Below, piece by piece: positions 6,216 to 9,074 of a stretch of 9,074 nt of DNA. The DNA is from a bacterium. GTDB lineage: Bacteria; Bdellovibrionota_C; UBA2361; SZUA-149. The notes under the pieces are model-generated. The model was not told the origin of the DNA and searched no databases. It saw only the letters and a program-made list of their open reading frames with translations. Where the stretch lies: positions 1-9,074 of the forward strand of contig QIGM01000288.1 of assembly GCA_003230795.1 (NCBI GenBank), in the 5' to 3' direction. The translations under genes and the position numbers were made by a program. Each line of letters begins with the position of its first letter. Position 1 is the stretch's first letter.

Positions 6216-6384
6216 AAAAAGGAATACTCGTTTAGGAGCAGTTGTCAGTCTACTCTAATTCACGCTAGTTGCGAAGGGTGCTCTTGCCTTGAAATTTTCC
6301 GAAAGGGTCAAAAGCGGTAAATATAGGGTATTAAGCGTATTGCCGCGAAAATGTACCCTAAGCAGCGAAAAAAGGAATGCTCGT
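6216..6384. repeat. Direct repeat of a 16-mer, two copies
   Basis: AAAAAGGAATACTCGT (6216-6231) recurs as AAAAAGGAATGCTCGT (6369-6384), with 15 of 16 bases identical and 153 bp apart. Both copies are noncoding. The first covers the proposed -10 of the - strand RNA. A protein-binding site or duplicated promoter element would explain it, but neither is shown. The interval given spans both copies and the unique DNA between them. Confidence 0.55.
6314..6360 (+). other. Possible H-type pseudoknot
   Basis: GCGGTAA (6314-6320) pairs with TTGCCGC (6340-6346) over 7 bp with one wobble that is valid only on the + strand. TAGGGTA (6324-6330) pairs with TACCCTA (6354-6360) over 7 perfect bp. The two stems interleave, with loops of 3, 9 and 7 nt, a geometry compatible with an H-type pseudoknot. 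It lies about 70 nt upstream of the small gene at 6431 and could be part of its leader. The two stems could also be alternative, mutually exclusive folds. Confidence 0.35.
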
Positions 6385-6430
6385 CCACGATTGATTGCTA
6401 TCAAATCGTTCTTTGTGCTAATTGTGGAGC

Positions 6431-6586
6431 ATGTACGAAAAGCTGGGGCAAATCAAAGAAAAGGTAGACACTTGGCTCGTTGGCGATACCGATGAGCAAG
6501 CCACCGTAAGGCGTTTTTATTTTGGTGCTCTCTGCGGTGCCACCTTTGCTTTGCCAATCGGTATTCTCTGGTTGATGCAACCCTAA
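6431..6586 (+). CDS. Small single-pass membrane protein, 51 aa
   Basis: No family recognised. The frame encodes a charged N-terminal half (MYEKLGQIKEKVDTW, then GDTDEQATVRR, likely cytosolic and helical) and one clear transmembrane segment at about 29-49 (FYFGALCGATFALPIGILWL). Arg27-Arg28 immediately before it suggests an N-in orientation. A GxxxG motif (Gly32, Gly36) could mediate helix packing. GGAG lies only 1 nt before the ATG, too close to be ideal, so translation might be leaderless or start at the in-frame TTG 6422. The stop is followed after 3 nt by a 13-bp hairpin, which supports a real gene end. Its membrane segment resembles that of the convergent 61-residue gene. It could be a membrane anchor for the ATPase, a small channel component or a type I toxin-like peptide. 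None of these is proven. Confidence 0.5.
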   Translation: MYEKLGQIKEKVDTWLVGDTDEQATVRRFYFGALCGATFALPIGILWLMQP

Positions 6587-6589
6587 AGG

Positions 6590-6620
6590 GCAAAGCCCTT
6601 CCGAAATGGAAGGGCTTTGC
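6590..6620. terminator. Bidirectional hairpin between convergent small genes
   Basis: GCAAAGCCCTTCC (6590-6602) and GGAAGGGCTTTGC (6608-6620) pair perfectly over 13 bp around the loop GAAAT. It starts 3 nt after the stop of the 51-residue gene and ends 16 nt from the stop of the convergent 61-residue gene. The T-tracts are poor on both sides (GGTTTGG on +), so termination efficiency is uncertain, but position and stem strength fit a shared terminator. Confidence 0.7.
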
Positions 6621-6636
6621 GGTTTGGTGATTGTGC

Positions 6637-6822
6637 TTATGACGCGACAGCTAATCGGATGGTGCCGATTAGAATCAACAACAGGTTCATGCCTACAAAA
6701 AAGCCGAACCAGAAGTTGGTGTTTTCCCGTGCATTTCCTGGGATGCGTCTCTCCACAGTAATCCATTTGCGACCATGCTTAGGGCGTAGTCGCTTTTCTC
6801 TATGTCTTCGTCGTTTTTTCAT
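6637..6822 (-). CDS. Small basic membrane protein, 61 aa
   Basis: No family recognised. The first 33 residues are strikingly basic (MKKRRRHREKRLRPKHGRKW...), suggesting binding to nucleic acid or acidic phospholipid. Residues about 36-56 form one transmembrane helix (NFWFGFFVGMNLLLILIGTI) with a GxxxG motif (Gly40, Gly44). The start is well supported: AAGGAGGGT (- strand, 6835-6827) precedes ATG 6822 at ideal spacing, among the strongest ribosome-binding sites in the window. It converges on the 51-residue membrane gene across a hairpin, and the start of both membrane segments follows F-[YW]-F-G-x-x-x-G. The basic tail and anchor could tether a nucleic acid or a soluble motor to the membrane. 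Longer frames on either strand here are shadows. Confidence 0.7.
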   Translation of the reverse strand: MKKRRRHREKRLRPKHGRKWITVERRIPGNARENTNFWFGFFVGMNLLLILIGTIRLAVAS

Positions 6823-6844
6823 TTTTACCCTCCTTGGATAAAAT

Positions 6845-7026
6845 GGGTAGCTGGCTGCAAGAGCGAGCTATCCGGTTCAGTGAGCAGTCAAAGGTTGACT
6901 ACTCAGCAAACTAGACACAACGACCTCGACACTTGAGCGTTTCCCGGCCTTTTCGGAAAGGGAGACGGCTCAAAAATTCGTGATTGGGGATGGTTCACGA
7001 AAGACCAAAAGTAGCTTATATTCTAC
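6845..7026 (+). other. Array of five consecutive hairpins
   Basis: Five inverted repeats follow one another without a credible gene: GGGTAGCT/AGCTATCC (6845-6852/6866-6873); TGAGcAGTCAA/TTGACTaCTCA (6881-6891/6895-6905, one mismatch); TTGAGCGTTTCCC/GGGAGAC-g-GCTCAA (6933-6945/6960-6973, one bulge); TTCGTGA/TCACGAA (6977-6983/6995-7001); GTAG/CTAC (7011-7014/7023-7026). The wobbles in the first and third are valid only as + strand RNA, which favours a + strand leader of the next gene. No terminator T-tract follows any of them. Alternatives are an RNA gene, a single-strand origin or an oriT-like region. Confidence 0.4.
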
Positions 7027-7066
7027 GAAATCTATGCTGATGGGTTAGCCGAAATCTTGGGGATTT

Positions 7067-8167
7067 TTGGAGTTCGCTGTGGTTTGCGAGAATTTATTCG
7101 AAGTCTTGGGAATCATTGACACTAGCCAGTACACTCGGCAAGGTGTGGAACGAGCGTGGTGTGAACTCTCCCTTGCTGCTCAAAATGCGGAGTCAGCGGT
7201 TCACCAAGCCCAGCAATTTGCCTATCAGTACCTCACAAGCGATGACCCTGGTGCCAAGGCACTCTTGGAGTATCTTCTTAAAGATTCAGACGGCTCCTCC
7301 GACTCATCAAATCTCGTGCTTCATCGAACGCTCATCGTTCTTGCTGAGTCTGCTCGTCCTTTCACTGTCCCAAATGCCGAGATTGCTTCCCTTTTAGTCC
7401 AGCACGCAGGGGCAACCGGCTTAGAAATCTATCGTCACGACTCCGACCCGTACCTCTACGCATTGACTTTTATCGATGGCATCATACCAGGGAACGATTT
7501 TGTTCCAGCCCATCAAGCTGGTTCACCGCTTAAAGAGGGGAAACCTCGCTGGAGGCTCTCAGGTGGCGAATCAGGCCAAGCCTCTGGTCCCCAATCGTTT
7601 GCCGACCATCTTGTTGAATTCTCCGTAGACCTATTTTTATTCCGCTGGCTTCGTACCGATAGGCTCATTACTAAATGCGGAAAAATCTTGCTACTAGTCG
7701 CTGTTTTTGGCCTCATTTGGTGCGGCATTGAATTATTCGCAGAACGTGCTGATGTTTGGACGGTTCGCGGATATGCTAAAGATATCATCGTCACCACCGA
7801 CAACGCAGAGCATCACTTACGTGACGTAAGAAAGTGGTTCCGTGAGGTTGAACTTGTCGGCAAAAAAAAGTTCGGATGGAAACGCTGGTGGGCAACAAAG
7901 CCAACATCAGAGTTCTCACTCGCCCTGTTACGTGGCCTCCCTGCCAAAAAGGAAGCGTTTTTAGAGATTTGCACCAGTGCCACAGAGATAGACAACCGCA
8001 TCAACACTCTCACCGAACAGGTTGACTCTGCCGCTGAGCGGTCAAGACGGGTCAAAAGCAAAGACAAGGTTTACCAATCTCAACGCACTGCTGATGAAGT
8101 TGAGGCGTTACTCCGTGACCTGGAAGCCCTCAGTAATTCGCTCGAACAATACATTGCACTCTACTAA
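7067..8167 (+). CDS. Single-pass membrane protein with coiled-coil-like C-terminus
   Basis: A 366-residue protein I cannot assign. The N-terminus (LFEVLGI.DTSQYTRQGVERAWCELSLAA, 10-38) faintly resembles a J-domain but has no HPD motif. About 40-195 is soluble, with a Gly/Ser-rich linker near 164-176. One transmembrane segment lies at 206-224 (ILLLVAVFGLIWCGIELF). After it comes a basic, tryptophan-containing region and a helical C-terminus (about 300-366) that is probably coiled coil. The start is uncertain: TTG 7067 has GGGGA about 3 nt upstream, and GTG 7079 has GGAG at a better 6-nt spacing and gives 362 residues. The next gene begins 15 bp after its stop, and that gene encodes an exported coiled-coil protein, so an envelope complex is plausible. 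No enzyme motif was seen. Confidence 0.7.
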   Translation: MEFAVVCENLFEVLGIIDTSQYTRQGVERAWCELSLAAQNAESAVHQAQQFAYQYLTSDDPGAKALLEYLLKDSDGSSDSSNLVLHRTLIVLAESARPFTVPNAEIASLLVQHAGATGLEIYRHDSDPYLYALTFIDGIIPGNDFVPAHQAGSPLKEGKPRWRLSGGESGQASGPQSFADHLVEFSVDLFLFRWLRTDRLITKCGKILLLVAVFGLIWCGIELFAERADVWTVRGYAKDIIVTTDNAEHHLRDVRKWFREVELVGKKKFGWKRWWATKPTSEFSLALLRGLPAKKEAFLEICTSATEIDNRINTLTEQVDSAAERSRRVKSKDKVYQSQRTADEVEALLRDLEALSNSLEQYIALY

Positions 8168-8182
8168 TCTGGAATTCCCTTC

Positions 8183-9074
8183 ATGCCCATCTCTCGTTTA
8201 CCGCTGTTGCTGCTTTTCACCCTTACTTGCACTCCTGCTGACTATTCGACCGCCCAGGGTGGTACCAAGGAACAGGTGCTTGAAGAACAAGCACTTTCTG
8301 AGCTAAGCGAGAACAGTATTCAGCGGCTCAACGCAATGCTCATACGAGAATATGTGGTTAGAGCAAACGCTACCGAAAAGCAGCTCAAATCGATGGCTAA
8401 GCTGGCAGATAAGATTCACAGGGGTACCGAAGCCCTTCTTGAAAACGATACGGGCAGAAAAATGGGGACAAGAGTTGAGGTTGTCAGGGCCTTTATTGCA
8501 TTCGAGCAAACCCCCATTGTCACCTCAAGAGAGATTGACCTTCATCATAGCCGCATGGAGCCAATTAGACAGGGAATCATTGAATACGCCTCTGTCCCCA
8601 AGCTCTTCAAGCCTTCGAGTATTCCTGAACTCAAAAAACTTGCCGAAGAAGAATCATGGGCGAACACAAAAGAGCGTGAGCTAGAAAGCAGAAAGCATCG
8701 ACTGAACGCCCTTTTGAGGCTGCCCCCAAAAGGAATTTCAGCGATTGGCCAACCAACGCTACGCGAAAGAGTGAAGTCTGTCCTCACCAGAATGATTCAA
8801 GAAGAGATTGCAAAAGTTGGTGCAGCCAGAGAGGAAGGTCGAACCGAAGCAATTGTCGGCATCGCGGATGCCGCCAAAATCCGAGAGATTGAAATTGGAA
8901 AACAAAAAGCTGAGAACGAACTTAGGATGATGAAGCTAGAGATAGAAAAGCTTCAAGCCGAATTCAATCTGCTGGAGGCGAAAAAACAAGCCGTGATTCA
9001 AGAGACGAACCAGCGAGTGACAACGAGAGAAAAGCTTAATCGGCTCGAAGACAAGGAAGTGCTTGCTAAGCTTC
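8183..9074 (+). CDS. Exported coiled-coil protein, 3' end beyond window
   Basis: An open frame runs without a stop from ATG 8183 to the window edge (297 codons). The first ~25 residues form a signal peptide: MPISR, a hydrophobic core LPLLLLFTLTC, then a possible signal peptidase I site STA-QG near residue 25. The cysteine in LTLTC does not form a good lipobox, so a lipoprotein is less likely. The mature part is charged and mostly helical, with long coiled-coil potential at about 210-297 (KIREIEIGKQKAENELRMM, then EIEKLQAEFNLLEAKKQ). It may be periplasmic or surface-located. It follows the membrane protein by 15 bp, probably in one operon, with only GGAA near a suitable ribosome-binding distance. 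Family and full length are unknown. Overlapping short frames on both strands are shadows. Confidence 0.75.
   Translation, partial: MPISRLPLLLLFTLTCTPADYSTAQGGTKEQVLEEQALSELSENSIQRLNAMLIREYVVRANATEKQLKSMAKLADKIHRGTEALLENDTGRKMGTRVEVVRAFIAFEQTPIVTSREIDLHHSRMEPIRQGIIEYASVPKLFKPSSIPELKKLAEEESWANTKERELESRKHRLNALLRLPPKGISAIGQPTLRERVKSVLTRMIQEEIAKVGAAREEGRTEAIVGIADAAKIREIEIGKQKAENELRMMKLEIEKLQAEFNLLEAKKQAVIQETNQRVTTREKLNRLEDKEVLAKL

Noticed and set aside
6008..6360. Retron or CRISPR interpretation of the structured region
   Set aside because: No reverse transcriptase or Cas gene is visible, and the repeats are neither regularly spaced nor numerous enough for a CRISPR array.
6289..6495. 68-codon + strand frame beginning TTG
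   Set aside because: It crosses the possible pseudoknot and overlaps the 51-residue membrane gene out of frame, with an Arg/Lys-rich product and no ribosome-binding site.
6401..6766. 121-codon - strand frame and a 74-codon + strand frame (6617-6841) over the mini-membrane genes
   Set aside because: Both run through the hairpin and lie antisense to better frames. Their products are compositionally unremarkable and lack start signals matching AAGGAGGGT of the 61-residue gene.
8183..8260. Lipoprotein signal on the last gene
   Set aside because: The residues before the cysteine (TLT-C) do not satisfy the usual lipobox. A signal peptidase I site near STA-QG fits better.

Overview
The window looks like the left end of an integrated mobile element, a genomic island or integrative conjugative/mobilizable element, in a chromosome that is probably planctomycetal. 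The lineage call is an inference. It rests on the style of the small helix-turn-helix protein (VREWCRLKRINA... followed by CGRG...W.VSHEEL), which I associate from memory with Planctomycetota, on the integrase N-terminus, on a tRNA gene without encoded CCA, and on frequent GTG/TTG starts. No database search was possible.

Layout. (1) 1-164: a complete tRNA-Gln(CUG) gene and a good rho-independent terminator, the presumed insertion site. (2) 274-1932: a tyrosine recombinase on the + strand, facing an excisionase-like HTH protein on the - strand. The two genes share a palindromic stop, CTAGCTAG. (3) 2070-2396: a small - strand coiled-coil protein built on 11-residue repeats that are 33-bp tandem repeats in DNA. 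(4) 2609-6009: a tightly overlapping three-gene + strand cassette. It holds two winged-helix proteins resembling parts of the replication-relaxation family, then a VirD4/TraG-like coupling ATPase that lacks an N-terminal membrane anchor and ends in a possible IF2_N-like domain. (5) 6010-7066: about 1 kb of compact, structure-rich DNA. It contains a candidate ~200-nt structured RNA with a - strand terminator, a possible H-type pseudoknot, a duplicated 16-mer, two tiny membrane proteins converging on a perfect 13-bp hairpin, and a row of five hairpins. (6) 7067-9074: a single-pass membrane protein with a coiled-coil-like C-terminus, followed by an exported coiled-coil protein that runs off the end of the window.

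How it may work together (inference). Recombinase and HTH protein would control integration and excision at the tRNA. The winged-helix pair and the anchor-less ATPase would form a DNA-processing or DNA-pumping unit. The small membrane proteins and the downstream membrane and exported proteins could supply its membrane docking or channel parts. No relaxase, VirB4-like ATPase or reverse transcriptase is visible here. The most interesting parts are the structured block at 6010-7026 with its twin F-[YW]-F-G-x-x-x-G mini-membrane proteins, and the unusual ATPase cassette before it.
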